Source: Apostichopus japonicus (Eukaryota; Echinodermata; Holothuroidea; Aspidochirotida; Stichopodidae). Taken from it: a DNA stretch of 64,000 bases. The notes under the pieces are model-generated. The model was given only the letters and a program-made list of their open reading frames with translations. It did not search any database and had not been told where the DNA came from. Shown piece after piece: positions 10,701 through 26,200 of this stretch; the stretch's first letter is position 1; the number at the start of each line of letters is the position of its first letter. Both the position numbers and the translations under genes were made by a program. Location of the stretch: positions 616,001 through 680,000 of the forward strand of contig NC_092573.1 of assembly GCF_037975245.1 (NCBI RefSeq). Reading direction: 5' to 3'.

Positions 10701-13700
10701 TCCTGTCCTGGTTAATAGACTATGAATATTTAAAGTGGCTTTCTGATTTACTTTACCTGTCTCTTCACATGCCCATGTGGGTTTTCTCCAGGCTATGAAA
10801 ACTAGAATTGCTGCTGGATGCACAAGGAGTTAGCGTTGATTGCCATCATCCCTTCTATGTGGCCTGGAATGATCTACTGCATATCCTTATAATTTAGGTA
10901 TTCAAATTCACTCAATGACAGTACCTTTAAATCACCTACAATTTCTTAACCTAGCCTAGGCCCCTGCAACCCAAATATCTGCCAGTCCCCCCCCTTTCCC
11001 CCCCCCCCCCACCAAAACAAATATGGTTTCTTGTTGTAGAAAATAGGTCATGCCTCCCATAGAAAAGCATTGGGCCATTCTTAAAAACAGAAGTCTCTAG
11101 CTACTGTATGCCCCTGCCTGAGCATTAGCTTTGGAAATCCCAGGTACTGAAGATTTAAAAAAAGCAGATGTACAGTACTGTACAGTGTACAATATAATAC
11201 CTTTGGTTTTCACGTGAGGGATCAATTTCAAAGCATTTTGGCATCGTGCCATGGTACCATATGATATTTATACAGCATGGAAGCATAATCTTTCAACATT
11301 GAATTTGAAGCAGAACCAAATCTAATACAGTTCACATGCACTGTATATATATACAGTAACACATGTATACAAAAGACAGCATTATTTATTGTTTATGTAC
11401 TTCCCTGTATTAAACTAACATATATATGATATCATTGAGTTTCTGTGGCAAAAACAACCACAGGTGACAGTAAGTGTTTGTACAGGTTATCCTCAAAGTT
11501 TGCACAGTGTTTACTGCACTTCTGGCTTACCTGTCTCTTCACCATAAGTGTACTCTGAGCTTAGTTTTGCTGTAACTTTATGATCTGTGCTAGTCTGTAA
11601 TGATATTTATAGTACTTCCTTCAATCCCATTCAAGATGACTTGTGTGTTAGCTAAAATTGGATTCTCAAATTTTGTTCCAGTTGTGGCAATAGCTTGAGA
11701 TTTATTAACAGAATATTAGTAATTGATTTCGGTTGTTCCCTGAGGTCGTATCTATCCCAAAGCAGAAATAAATGTTCTCCATTTTAAACTAAGTCAATGC
11801 TACAGTATATGTTATGAATGATTACCAATTAAGTAATCATTAAGTCTATAGTACGACTGAAAATCCAAGAGCTTGGCTATTTCGTTTAAGTTTGCGAAAC
11901 ACTTTAAATATGCTTTTTCGATATACCAAAATCTTATGCAAATGCTAGGTATGAATAGCTAACAGTCTACTGTACTGTAGATATGTTGCATTTCGTAATA
12001 AAAAAACATTAACAAATATGGGCTGAAAATGTTTATTATTATTTGGTATTCTCATGTGATTAATTGGCCTTTGAAATATTTAAGTTAATTTAATTAATCA
12101 CTTCTTAACCTCGTTTGATCAACTAACATTTTGTTGCAAAAACTATATTTCGATTAACCATCCGTGGGTTTATTTTTCTTCAAGTTTCCGTACCATTGGA
12201 CGCCAAGCCCATCGAAAAAGACGCTTTAACTGAGTCAGATTAGTGTTTGTTTTGTAGCTACTTTACGGCCTTACATGGCTATAAACTTTTCATCCGTTCC
12301 ACGTTCTCGTACAGTACTATGGGATGATCATTGTTAGTGTTATAGTTAATTCTGTTTATTTGTCGCCATGGAAATATATTGATAAGATAACTGTTCGTGG
12401 GAATTAAATAGGTTCCAGAGATCTTTTGCGCTACAAGTTGGCTTACATTGCTACCTAAGTGAATTATTTCCATTGAAAGTAGTAAATCCCTGTTTTTACA
12501 GCCTCTGGGTCATTATCTACTGTAACAGGAAAGTGCATAGAGAAGAAGATGGTTGTATAGATTATGTAGTACCCTGTATAACTGAACAGCAAGATTCTAT
12601 AGTAATTCATACCTGTAGGCACAGTATAATTAAGAACTCTTTAAAAGCACACTTGCATGAACTTTCCAAGAATAATTTTGGAGATTTAAAGATGGATTTC
12701 ATTACCTGTTTGGTACTGAAGGTTCGAAGTTTGAAGGGCCGCCATAATTTGTAATCTGTACCCAGAAGGGGGAAGCAAAAGAAGGAGGGAGTGGTGGGGT
12801 AGATAGATAGGGTTTATAAGGAGGAGGAGGGGGAAGGGGAGAAATGGAGGATGACAATTACTTGTTGAGATTCACTGAATACAAAGTGGTTCTAAGCATG
12901 CTTTTCCAAAGTGACTTCAGCCACATACTGACGTACCCTAGACATGTGCTACTAGTGCAGTGCTAGGACTTCGTGAAGATTGGCAAGGAGGAAATAGAGG
13001 ACAATTATAGCTAATTAAACAGATATATGCTCTTGTTTTGAATTCTGACGGTATAACCCTTTCTGCATACATGAGTACTGAGTCTAGTAGGGCGATCGCA
13101 ACAATTGACCTTTTCTTAGAACAGTTCTAATTGCACAGTACTACAGAATAGTTTCAGTAATATTAGTTGTGAATATTTCCTGTGGTTTGACATTTATCTT
13201 TCTCTTGTCTACTACTGTACACTATTTACATGTCTGGCAATGTCCATAGTTAAAAGCAAAACAAAAAACAAAAAAATGTAAATCACTTTATAGTCTGTAG
13301 TCATAAAAGCTTGTCATGAAATGTGACAAACAAATTGGTCTTAATTGAAAGTAGAGTATTTTTGTGCTTCATTAAATCCTTTACGTTTGAAAATTTTCTC
13401 ACCGTTAGACATGTTTTCACTTTTGAAAACGTTTTGTGACTTTGTGAACTATACTGTAGGTATTGTACTAAGTTTGTCCAAGTCTGTTTTTAACATATTG
13501 TACTTACAGTCAGTTAACATGCACAGGAGCGCAATATTAGAAAGTAAGAGGTCAAATTATGGGAGAGATCTGTAAAACACAGATCATAGTCATTGCAAAA
13601 GCCAGAGTGTAAGGTTGTTAACAGTCTATAAAAGAATTTTAAATATAACATCAACATAACACAATATCAAATGCTTCTATTGATTTATGATTGGGTAGAA

Positions 13701-16700
13701 TTCAAGTAAACGTATCCTGTTTATGAATAAACTGCAGCTAATGCTGCTTATACTGGCAATGTTAAAATAGTCTGAGGTTTGTACAGTAGCACAGTATAAT
13801 GAAAGAATGTAAACAGATCATGAAAAGTAGGGCTGGTGCATGGCTGTCAAACATCACATAGCATCAACTGACCCACTGTAATTACAAACAAGAGTACTCA
13901 AACTGCTGATCTAGGGATGAAGGAATAAACTTTCACAAATGACCGACCAAGCATGAGTATAAACTGATGGTGCATGCATTGTGACATAGGTCTGTTTAAT
14001 TTTCTTCACATCTTGCTGACCTGTCTCCTCACAACCTAACTGTACATAACTGCGGTACAAAATATTTGCACACATGTATGTACAGTATACAGTATACCAG
14101 GAGTAAATTGGAGACACAAACCCGAACATCATTATTGGTACAGTATAATTATAGAGCTTATTTATTGTGATTAACAGTTTCCCCCCAAACAGCTACAGTA
14201 GTGAGAATCTTATTCTGTCAGGGAGATATCACATATTTAATTCTTCACACACAAGGCTTAAGACTTGATCAAGTCTGAAGTATGGGAGTTGCATATTTAT
14301 GCAGACACTCTTGAAAATATTGAGCACCTATTAACCATGCACTGCAGTAATCATGGCATTGGTTTTGGTGTCAACAGTTACCATACAACCATATTGTACT
14401 GTTACTTGAAAATATGAAAAGAAAATAATTACAGAAAAATATAAGGCCTTCAGAACTTAGTGGTAACGATGACATTAATATGCAAAATGAGAAAACAACA
14501 GCTACCAGAATCCCAGATGCAGTTTTAAAGTATGCTTTAAAATCAGAAATCCTCTCACCCCTCGCCACCCCCCCTCCCCCAAATGGAATAGGACTTTTCT
14601 TTGCTGTTTGGGGATTTTTTTCCATAATTCATAAGGATCCAGAGTATATAGTACTGTCATTATGTTAAACCTTATTAAGGATGATGATTGGGGTTGTGTT
14701 CTCCTCCTCCTTTGTAAAGTAAATTACTGTACATTCCCCACACACAGCTTTAGCGTACTGTAACCGTTACTGTACCAGAGCGATCAAGTTTCTGTGTTGC
14801 CTGTACACATGAGTTGTTGGCATTCATCATCCTTCCCATATTTAATATATGTTTTGGGAAAATAAGAAAGCTCCATCTTCCGAGGGATGAAATTGTGGTA
14901 AAATAATTTCACGGATCATTGAGTACTTCTCCCTCATATTAATGAGATGTTGGAAAATGAATATTTGCAGAGAAATATTGTTTTATTGTACATATATTAT
15001 GAATTTAAACGTGCAGCCTCCCATGTACTGTACCTCGCCTCTCTCTCTCTCTCTCTCTGCCTCCGGTCTCATCCATCTCCTTACAGCTGTTATTATCATT
15101 CCTAAACTAAATGGCATTAGGAAGAGCTGGCCGTGATCATAACTCATTAGTGATATATTACCGTCAATTTGTAATGCTTGGCTGTTGATGATCAGTCAGT
15201 GACAGTAGCATTTGCTTTGCCGTTGTTGTGCTGGTATTTTTATGAAGTGCCTTGTCTGTATGAACTCACATCCCACTAAATATATACCAGGAGAAAATAT
15301 TAGGGTTTATTCTTTGGTAGATTAAAAGGTTCGATGTGTAAAATTTGTTTCTAGGCTAGTTAATGAGAAGCAGTTAAAATAAAATTTATATTTCTCTGTG
15401 GCATTTTGGTTGTGGAGCAAATTGTATTGGCGTGTGTATGGTTGCGCCTGGGGTTGTTCCTACAGAACTTCTGTACCTGAATGGATGTAATTTTTGGTAC
15501 TGTACACTGTATAGCATATTAATGTCACATATTTCATATACTCTTCTTGTAGGTAAAGTCTATTATCTTTAATGAAGTTCAAAGGTCAGTTGAGGTCGGG
15601 GATAGGTTGTAATAAAAGGTGTTACTTCTAGTGTACTAAGGAAACATTGGATAGTTAGATACATTTAATGAGGATATACTGCAGTATATGCCTTGATATT
15701 ATTAATGCAAGATCCCTGTTGTTTTTAATGGAGTCAATGGTTATCAGCTGAAGTCAACAGAGGTCAAAATGAGACTTTTGAGCAAAAGTTTATATTATTC
15801 ACTCTCATCTTACCTGCCTCCACTCAAGATATGCACTCCAAACCACCTAACCTACAACAAATGTTAAATATATTCTACAGTACTCATAGTAATACTTCAA
15901 TCTCATTGAACTGGAAATGGCCGGCTTTCTTAATTGCAATGATCTCCTGATTTGGTGGATTTGGTTTTTCCATGAATTTTATCTGTGATCACTCCAACAC
16001 AGGGAAAAGGTTCGACCATCAGTGCCCTCCTAGCTTATATCACAAATCTTTGAGAGTAGCCATTTCTATGGAACAGGGTTTGGCTCAGAATATGGACGAG
16101 CATCGCTGCTTTCTTACCTCCCTTTGCCCTCTCCCACTGTATTATTTTACCTAATCTATACCTGTGGTATCTGGATTAGCTAATTTAATGCACTCCTCTT
16201 ACCTGTCTCCTCTGTACTATTGCACTACAATATCTCATCTACAGTACCTGGTCTACGAATTCATCAATACACCCCCCCGCCTGAATTACGTCTCGGTCAG
16301 TGATCACTTTCTCCTGCCTCCAAACCTAGTATTATGTCATGTATTTGCATGGATAATGAAGTGTGGTCATGGAGTGTAATTAATAGCAATGTATTTATAG
16401 TGTATGGTAGAGAGAACTACAGGACGTTGAGTAATTAGCCTGGCCTAGAGAACGCAATTTGAAAAAGATTGTCAATTAAACTGATCATAAAATATAACCA
16501 GACTTGTAAATTTTGGAGTTTCTGTCTTGTTGTTTCTTATAATTGATACCACCATAAATATTCAAACAGGCTACTATACTGTACTATAGGTGAACCTTGA
16601 CAATTATTTAAGAAAAACTGAAAATTATCACTTGGTCAGTCTTGGTTACACTCAACAGTTAATAAGACTTTTAGATACTTTCATTGTTCATAGTGTGTGA

Positions 16701-19700
16701 TTACAGTACCCCTACTTCTATACAGTACAAATTCTTCAGTTTGGTTCGTAAATTTAAGGGACACTAATTGATCCCTAGTTGCTTAGATATATGATTTTTT
16801 TTTTTTTTAAATTCTCTGAAAATTCACATTGGTGACGTACAGTCTGCCTTTAATTAAGCATTTATCCCCATTTTACTAAAATTTAAGTTTCCTAAAGCAA
16901 AATGTGACACTTTACGAAATGGTTAAATGTTCCAACGGATCAATGCATTCTTGTGCCTGTTAATTTAAAACATTTTGAAATCATGGTTGAGAGTTGAGAC
17001 TACATATGCGAGACTAATTGACGTAATAACTTGGTCCTAACGGGAAATTAGGCTGGCATGATTACTCCATAATTATTTTCTCATTTTCCAATTATCTTCC
17101 TGGAAGTGCCCAGTTGAGCTACTGTATACCTCTGACATTTTGATAACCTTTCCTGTATTTGAGTTTCTCTGTGTCAATTACTTTGTCTGACTTCCCAGCA
17201 GCTAACAAAACACCTTATTACATTTCATGGTATTACTGTTCTTTAAAAAAGTACTTTTAATACCCTTCCTACAGTAGATAACAGATTTAACACATTTGGT
17301 GCCACAGTATATTCAATTCCAATCATACATTCACGTCTGGGCTTGTCATCGATATTATAATAAGCTGTCCTAACTCCTATCATAGGAACCTGCAGACACT
17401 GTGTGTACAGTGTACAATAGTACTGGATGTCTCAGTTATGTCTGTGCTCACAACTGACTTTCAATTGTCCCTAGTGAAAAGTTACTTCTCATTTTGATTC
17501 AGATACAGTGGAGCCGTTACGACCCAAAGATCATGTAATATAATTTACACACACAGTCAGTGTATTTTACTCTCCCACTCCCTACAGTACGTATGTATGT
17601 CTACGATAGACCACACACGTGCTGGCCACAGTCATGTTAATTCTGATGGAAGTGTGTGAATTGCAACCAAGAGAATTCATCACAGTTCATCGTTTGCAGA
17701 AGAATAGACTAACTTGGAGCCTGTAATGTTAAGAAGTGAAACTGTCTATATACAGTACCTGAATACCTGATGCATGTGGAAACAGAGAAAATAATCTGGT
17801 CAATGGATCAGATGCACATTCAAAATTGTTGAATTTACTTCACTCGTTGCTTACCTGTCTCCCCAGTAACCTCAGCACTCTCATTCTACCATGTCTAGAG
17901 TGAACTGGTTACCTTTCACACTGCGCCCGCCTATGACCAGACACCTCCGGTCAGTGCCATACCTTCTCATTCTACCACCCAAAGTGTTTAGATGTTCCTT
18001 TTGAGCCTCGGATTTCTTTTCGCTTAAATTTGTTCAAAACTATGTTTCTCAGGAATTTTTTGGGAATTTTTAGTAGAAAGGAATTATTTCATGAGATTTT
18101 TTTGTGCAGGACGATAAGCATCCTTTTTCCGAGCAGCCTGTTACCCGTTTTGCACACTGTGGCTATTTTGGGGTACCGGAATTGCTACCGATATGTTTCC
18201 TGCCTTTTCCTCCCATTGTGTACATGTTGAATTGTTGTGACCTTACTCATGTATTGGTGTATTCCCTTGTTACTTGTTTTCGGAATGTTTGCTGGCTTGT
18301 TTCTCTTGCTTTGTTCCCCGTTCGTCGGCCTTTATATGTTTGCATGTTGTGCAGGACAAAAACTCACACTCCTCAGATTATACTAACTCTTGTAATCAGA
18401 GACACATACATGAAGCTAATTGATATATGTGTGTACACAACCGTCCAGAGCATGACTTGATCCAGATGACATCAGTTAGATCTTTAGGTACTGTATCCAC
18501 GATAAATTCTACAGGCAAAAGCATTGATCTTCCCTAATGACAATCTTTTGTCTGTTGATTGATCTGTTTTGCTATCTGGTTATGAAATCTTAGACGGTCT
18601 CGCTCCTCCTCACCAATTATACAAGAGCTTGGCAGAGTAATGAAATGTTAGATGTACATAGTGCAGTTGGTTGGTAACACAGATCATTTGTTCACCGTAT
18701 AGTCTACATCCATACACAAACTTTCTGATATACTTTGATAATGATTTGGCGCTGTACGTTTCATGAGGAACGATATACGAATGCACTGTATGATCTTCCA
18801 TTAGTTTATATGCGTGGCTGTAGTCATAGACCTGATATCATCATAGCTAACAGCCTAACACTGTAGAGAATACCAGATATCATCATAGAAAATACCTGAT
18901 ATCATCATAGAAAATACCTGATATCATCATAGAAAATACTTGATTTCACCATACAAATATCTAACATCGTCATAGAAAATATATGTGACATCACCAAAAA
19001 AATTCCTGTCTGATATCACCATGAAAATTTACCTTACAGTACATCACCATAGGAAATATCTGACATCATCATAGGAAATACCTGATATCACCTTAAGAAG
19101 AAGTAATTATAGTAAGTATAGTGTCTCCCTCCAACATGCACCCACTCCATCTATAAACTATTTCAAAACTTGCAGTGACCAGGCACATCATTTATATGAA
19201 CAAGTACAGTACTATATTATTGCTGACATTGTCCTAGTTGATTGGAAAAATGAATTATTGAAATGATTTTTGGCAGTCAATCCATCAGTCACTTGGTGTA
19301 AAAGTTGTTGAAGGCCTCATTCTCACCCTGAATTTGTATTTTTGTATTTTTTTATACTGCGGTTTCCAACATTACAGGATTCTTACCTTGTGGGATACAA
19401 GCTGTTAAGTACTGTAAGGGAACAGGTTTTAGAATAGTTATTTGGATAAGCTATTTATAGTGATACCTTTACCATTGCACAATAATAATAATACTGTTGT
19501 GTCTGTTACTGTAAACTGTGTACATATAAAGCGAACATGAAAAGATATGATACCTTGTTTTCTATTTTTTTCGTTCACTCTTTATAATATAGCATGATTC
19601 TTTAGGACAACAGATTCGAAACTGAAATATTACTGCTGACAATGACAAGAAAAGACAGCCATGCATTATTTTACAAGTTTCATTACAAATCATCAGTAGC

Positions 19701-20199
19701 TGCTCTAATCTATTCCTGTTATCAGAAAGGACTTATAAAGATACAATGGGAATGACAGCAATAACTCTCAATGAATCTGAAAGTTTCTCCTTTTCACGGT
19801 GTTATCTCATTTCAATTAATTATCTGTATACTGAAATAGTTAATTAATTAAAGTGCTTAATTTTCATTTCACATGATCAGGATGAAGTGTTTAGTCAGTT
19901 GAATCAAACGTTGGAGTGAACTCCCACATGACCTTATACCAACGTGACAAAAGGCACTGAGCAAATTCGTCACTTGGATGGAATACTGAATGAATTATTA
20001 GATCTGAGGTCTTAGTTTGATAGATGTGAAAGTATCTTTAAGTAGTGTGATCAGTTGTCATGAATACAGTATTTTGGACAGTGTAACACTTCAGCTTTTT
20101 AGTTAAAATTGCTTCAATTGTATAGATCAAACTCAAAAGGCTTTCTAAATGTAGAACTTTTTATTAATGTGTATATACACACCTAAATATATATATCTA

Positions 20200-20237
<38 letters not shown>

Positions 20238-23200
20238 GATATATATGTAAACATATATATTATTCTGTAGATAGCGAAGTCAGCTTTAATACTAAAATAC
20301 TGATATTTAAGAGTCTTGTTTCCTACTTTTGGTGGGTAATCTTAGAAGCGTGTGGACTTGACTAGATTCTGTTACATTATGCATCCTTGGGAATATAAGA
20401 CATCAGGAAATGGCTGTAACAGCTAGCTAAAGAAAGGAAAGTAACACTGTGGATCTAGTGTATATTGTACAACAGTACTGTAGTCGTCAGTTGGCACATG
20501 TGCCATGCTGTGTCAGTGACCTACAGTACTATATATATATATACACTGTTAGGATACACATATATATAGAGCTTTCACAACATATGGGGAAATTTGTTTC
20601 ATATCCAGATTCGAAAAAAACTACTACACCCTAATAGAAATTCAGAATAATTCAAAGTGGTGCAAAATATAATCAAGGAGCAGACTTGGCTCTTGTTGTA
20701 GATGGCCTTAGAAGTGGTAGATAGCAAAGAAAGCAGAAATGGTCGTTGACCTAGTTAGTGGGTCACAGCTTGGTGCAGTACCAAAACATTTAATCCCCTT
20801 CCCTTCCATCAACATCTCATTGTGGACAATCTGGTTGTCCTGAGAGTCTGTCACCAGAAACATCCTGTCATAGGTTTTTATTTTTATAGGTAATTATTTC
20901 ACTTTGTCCCCTTTCTTTTATAACAGAGAGGCGATTTTCAGAGTGTGTGATGCATCTGGGTTTGCATATGCCAGAAAGAAGAAGGTAAGTGTTTCCAAAG
21001 AACATATTTTGAACAAAGAAAAAGTGAGATATTTAAGATACCCTCCTAAAATGATTGCACCAGATATCCATTTAATTGTGTGAGTAATTTACACGGTTAA
21101 CTCTGTAATACTCTCCCGAAGATTTCATCAGTATAAATCACATGCCAAAAACAGAGTACATGTAAAACCATTTTTTTTTTTTTCTATATATTACTTCGGT
21201 AGGATCAATACAAAAAAATTCAAAACAGAGGCGAATAATTCAAATATAGATTAAAGTGACAATGATTTTTTTGCAAAAACGGGAAGGGGGAAAAAAAAAT
21301 ACAATTTTGCTGTGTCATATTTTGTCATTGTGTGATGTAAAACTTGGCTAAGTGATGGTTCTGACAAAGCATGTTATGATGTGATTCTAGTATCTAACAA
21401 ACATTTTAAGTTGATCATTGTTAATGCAAAAAGCTGCTTATACTACACTCTGGTCACTTACACATTTTTCTCCAATATTTATGTTCCCTTTTTTTGACCT
21501 ACTGTAAGACTTTTCCTGTCGGTCATGAAACCATCATCAGGCAGGTGTTCAAACTTGTGAAAATAAAGTTCAATTTTAGTTTCACCTGCTCACTGCAAAT
21601 GCTGTATACATTAGTTAAGATTCAGTGAAGTCAGTTGACATAGAACGATCATGTATGTAATTAGTCTCATCAGATGACTGACTTTAATTATCTACTGTAC
21701 CTGGCTCGGTTGGTTCAATGACTTGTCTTTATCGGATAATAAAAAAGACACTTTTAAAGAGTTGTATTAATTTAGTTAATAGGTTAATATATTGAGGTCA
21801 GTCAGAGGTCTTGCTTGATTAGTCAAGGTCATAGTCTTTCTGTGTGTCATGTTTGATGGCTCTTGTCAATACCAAAGGTGTGATATAGTCTGGTCAAAGT
21901 ACTGTGGTCAATTAACTACTGCGCAAAATAATTAAGTCAAAATTGCTGTGCAAAAAGATGTGCTACTACAAGTCAAAATATCTACTGTACTGTTGGTGTG
22001 ATGTTTTTACCGTGATAATCAAACTAGCTGACTAATGTGTGACATTCAAAGTCAAATGGTTAGCTCACTAAGGTGTGATATTAGAATTGAACGCTGAATT
22101 GAACTGTCAAAGTCAATATGATTAACTAACTGACCTTGTTGATAAACGTTTGTCAAAAAATCAATCCAATAAAGTAAGAACTGAGAAATGGAAGTCAGCA
22201 TAGATTACTTAGGTATGATATTAAAAGTCATAAATTGTTATTACAAGTACAATAAAAGTCAAAATATGATTTAAAAAAAAAAATTACATTTTATTTGTGA
22301 AGCTAGCTGACTAAAAAGTCACTTTGATCGACTCAAGTTTGACATTGGAAAAGTAAGTAGCAAACCATCTAATGTGTTGTGATTTTTTTATATAATTCAT
22401 ATTTGATCTCAGATGTAGACTGATTTGAAACTATGTGTCATTAGGTATACTTTTAATCAGTTGCAGAACAGAAAACCATCTCCTGGATCTTGGGCAAATG
22501 CCTCAATTTTCAGAGACCTGGGAAAACTATAGAAAGGATGACACAATATCAAAACAATATATCTGAAGCAAACAAACTGCACAACAAAATCATTTTTAGG
22601 TGAACTTTCTTTGGTCACATTGGATGACAGCGACCAGCTGATGGCGGCGCCCCCCCCACCTGGAAATACCATTGGTACCCTTCCTGTATGGTATGATACT
22701 GTAACGAGAATCACTGTCGCTTCTTGGTGGATGTTCACGTGTATATAGTCATTACAGTAGATTGACTTTGGATCAGAATGATAGACTGAAAAATGGTCAC
22801 TCATGAAGTATGTTTTATCCAACAACCCCACCTCCGCCCCCTCCCACACCGTCCAAATTGTAAATCAAAACTGTCTATTGGATCCTGCTGATTGTGGAAA
22901 ACATTTGTAGTACTGTAAGGTGATTAGGATTTCCATGGCAAAACTGTGAAACGCTTTTATAAATCTCACCCGTGAAATTTTGATTTACGGATGTGCATGA
23001 ACTTTATATGTGAATTCTTATGTTTGGTTTTGAAAGTTCTACTTGTCATTTGCCTCACTAAAACTGGTGTTCATCTGTGCCTACAGTATACCGTATGCAC
23101 CCTTTTAGCAGAGACTTTCTTTTTACCTTTGTGAGCATAGATCCTCTCTCTGACACCTTTAAGAGTTGGTACTGCTGATGATAACTGTCACAATTAGCTT

Positions 23201-26200
23201 CTGCACAGTACGGTCATTTTTCATGCTTGATTGATAAACTGTTGAAAGAATCAAAATGTGAACGAAATGGAACTATTGCCACATGTTTATTTGTCAGATG
23301 GCTTTCTGTTTGAGTGGACACTAAACACGACATGAAGTGTTTGTTCTCAGTCAGGCATACAGTACTATAGTTACAGTACAGTAAGCTATCGTATGTTAAC
23401 CTACAAAACTACGTACCATTGGGCAAAGTCATCTCTCAGGGAGTAACAGAAATCTTGTACGAACACAACAACTACCATTTCTCTCCTGTTATTACATCAG
23501 TTTTTTTTATCTGATGATCATCTTTGCAAGCTTTACTGTGAGCTTTCATTGCCAAGCAATAGTAATAAAATTTACCACCAGTTGGTTTTCTGCAAATTCT
23601 TTTAATTCCATAATTAGGAAAGATGGAATCATCCTCTCTTTATGATTCATGTGTACATCGCATCTAGGAAAAAAAGAGAAACTTTTGTTTATTAAAGTCA
23701 TTTTTGCATAATGTCTTCTTTAATTCCTTCAGGCTAACAGAAACATTGTCAAAGTACTCGGTGATGTACCTAACGTCAAGTTTGGAGGTGCTAACGTCAA
23801 CCTCACCATTTCAACAACAAGCATCAACTTGACTGTGATGGAAACGGGCAAGGTGAGGTTACTGCACAGTAAATACTGCCCAGTAAATACTGTATAGTAA
23901 ATACTGTACAGTAAATACTACACAATAAATACTGCACAGTAAATACTGCACAGTAAATACTGTACAGTAAATACTGCACAGTAAATACTGCACAGTAAAT
24001 ACTGTACGGTAAATACTGCATGGTAAATACTGCACAGTAAATACTGCACAGTAAATACTACACAATAAATACTGTACTGTGTGTGCATAGTGTAAATTTA
24101 GAAACCAGATGTTCACCTACAGTAGCTATACATTAAGACAGAGGACATTCTGTGATGTTTTGCTTCATGCCGTTGATAAACATCATGGCTGATAAATAAA
24201 ATACTTAAACCAGAAAGACGGTAGTTTTTAAGTATCTAATTTTATTTTTGCATCGTAATGTAAGGATATCAAATGGTAGGAAACAATCAAATTCATAAAC
24301 TTGCTGAATTGGTCTAATCGGAATTAGTTTCCTTTCTTTTCGTGGCATTTTGTTTTCTTTTTCTTTCTGGAATGTGGAACAGGATGAGGAGGAAATGGGC
24401 GATAACCAGGAAATATAGGTCATTTGGTAGCAATGCTATTAAAATGATATCTATTTATCTGGTTGGGAGTAAGGTGGGAACAATTCAATCAACAGAAAAG
24501 AGATAGTTACCGTTGGTACATTCACAGCTCATAAACAGAACATACCAATGAAGTTTGAGGTATTAGTTCAAAAATATGACAATTTACCATAGCATCATTT
24601 GGATATCACCATACTGTATACAACACACAAAATCCACTTTTTTCACTATTGTATTAGATAATAGATCTTTATAGGAGTTAATCCCACACTATATTGTCAT
24701 TACTCAGAAATCTCTGACAGAATGTGTTAGAGATAAGAAAGCTGTAACAAATGTCACAAAATACCCCCCCCCCCTTCACCCCACATGCTTCACTCCCACA
24801 TCCTCAATCGTCCCACCCTTCTGACGCCACATCCCATTCCAAATTAAATAGTCTGCACCTCTGAGGGGGAAATATCAGCAGGGCAACCTTTTTTGCTTTT
24901 ATGATATTTGTTTTCAAGTTTTCAATCTGATGATCATAATCAAAACAATCTTCTCTCTTCTTCTCACCATGGAGGTAAAAACAGACCTCCATGTTCTCAC
25001 ATCCTCCTCCTTCTCCTTCTCCTCCTCTTCTCTCAAGTCTACATTGCTCTCTTTTGACCACAACTATTTCTTCTCTAATAGAGAAAGAATTTGATTCTCT
25101 GAGTCATGTCTGCAATTCCAACTGTATGCTGTATCCAAATTCATTTAGTGAAAAAAAAAAAAAACTTACACTAGTTTGCTATTCGGATGTTAATAACAGT
25201 CAATAAGTATTAATGTAATTACATCCGAGCCCTGCACTCCAGAGTTTCTTTTACCCAAGATATTATTAACTTGAGCAGAGTATTTGGTTTGACAAATCTC
25301 CATAAATGTCAGTTAGCGATATTACTCTGAGAAATTAACTGCACACAAGGAAAGGTCAAGGTAGGAATGTTGCATGTGTGGAGAGGTTTGTGACAGAGTA
25401 ATTGAGTATTTTGTTTGGAATAGAAAGGAACAGCATTTTCTCCATGGATGGGCGCCATGGTGTGTTAGGTGAGAAGATTGATCAGGTCGGTAAACACAAG
25501 AATTTATTTCACGGTCTCACTTACCTGCCTCCACACAACTCTGGTACTCTTATTGTACCATGTCTGTAACCATCTGGTCTAAAACTGACTGACCCCAACA
25601 TGGCAACCTGTCATTTGACCTCCGCCCTTTGACCTCCACCCTCTTTGTTATATCATGCAGAGTGTCTGTACGAGTCATCTTATCACATGTTTGTACCAAG
25701 ATAGAACGTGATGCAAACGAGTGCAATATCCAAAGTGCAGACTGACAAAAAATATTTGTTTATTGTTTCTCTTCCAAGTTTTGCCAATTTTATTTACGTC
25801 CTGCATCTTATTGTGAATCGTTCAATAACTTCACAATCCCTTTTAAATGAAGTTAACATCCTTGTTATTCGAAGGTCAACAACAGGGGCAAAGAAATGCC
25901 AAAGAAAAACAATCCTATTTTGTTGTGTCAATGATATCACACCTACTTTGCTTCAAGGCTGCCTTTGGTACAAAATGTGACAACTTCAACAACATTTCAA
26001 TGTCTCCAAAAAACAAAACAAAATGGAAAAATTTACGGGAAATTATACCAGTCTGTTTAAGATTAAGCCCTTTTAGTAACAAGTTAAACTTATATTGAGC
26101 ACAGAACCTTTGTTTGAATGCCATAGCTAAGGTGGTCTCACAATAAGCATCAGTTTGGTTAGGCATGTGCAGTTATTAATTACATTGAATATTCATAGAT

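Larger units (their letters stand above)
7793..20926. other. SHC intron of 13.1 kb
   Basis: AT-rich with many TACAGTA clusters, a (TC)n tract at 15039-15058, a degenerate minisatellite (18831-19096) and an (AT)n tract (about 20185-20250). Six copies of a short CTTACCTGTCTCC motif occur (10751, 11525, 14014, 15808, 16196, 17848). Open frames here have no supported homology. A small exon-like block is at 12183-12242. Confidence 0.7.

Noticed and set aside
18104-18460. 118-codon plus-strand ORF after TTTTTTTGTGCAG
   Set aside because: Composition is T-rich and hydrophobic with no family match. It does not continue the SHC phase into a known segment. It may be a degenerate element but cannot be supported.
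22457-22849. 130-codon minus-strand ORF
   Set aside because: No recognised domain, no splice context, and it lies inside an SHC intron. It is compatible with chance in 64 kb.
23824-24116. Minus-strand ORFs of the form [14 protein letters not shown]
   Set aside because: They are translations of the 14-bp minisatellite.
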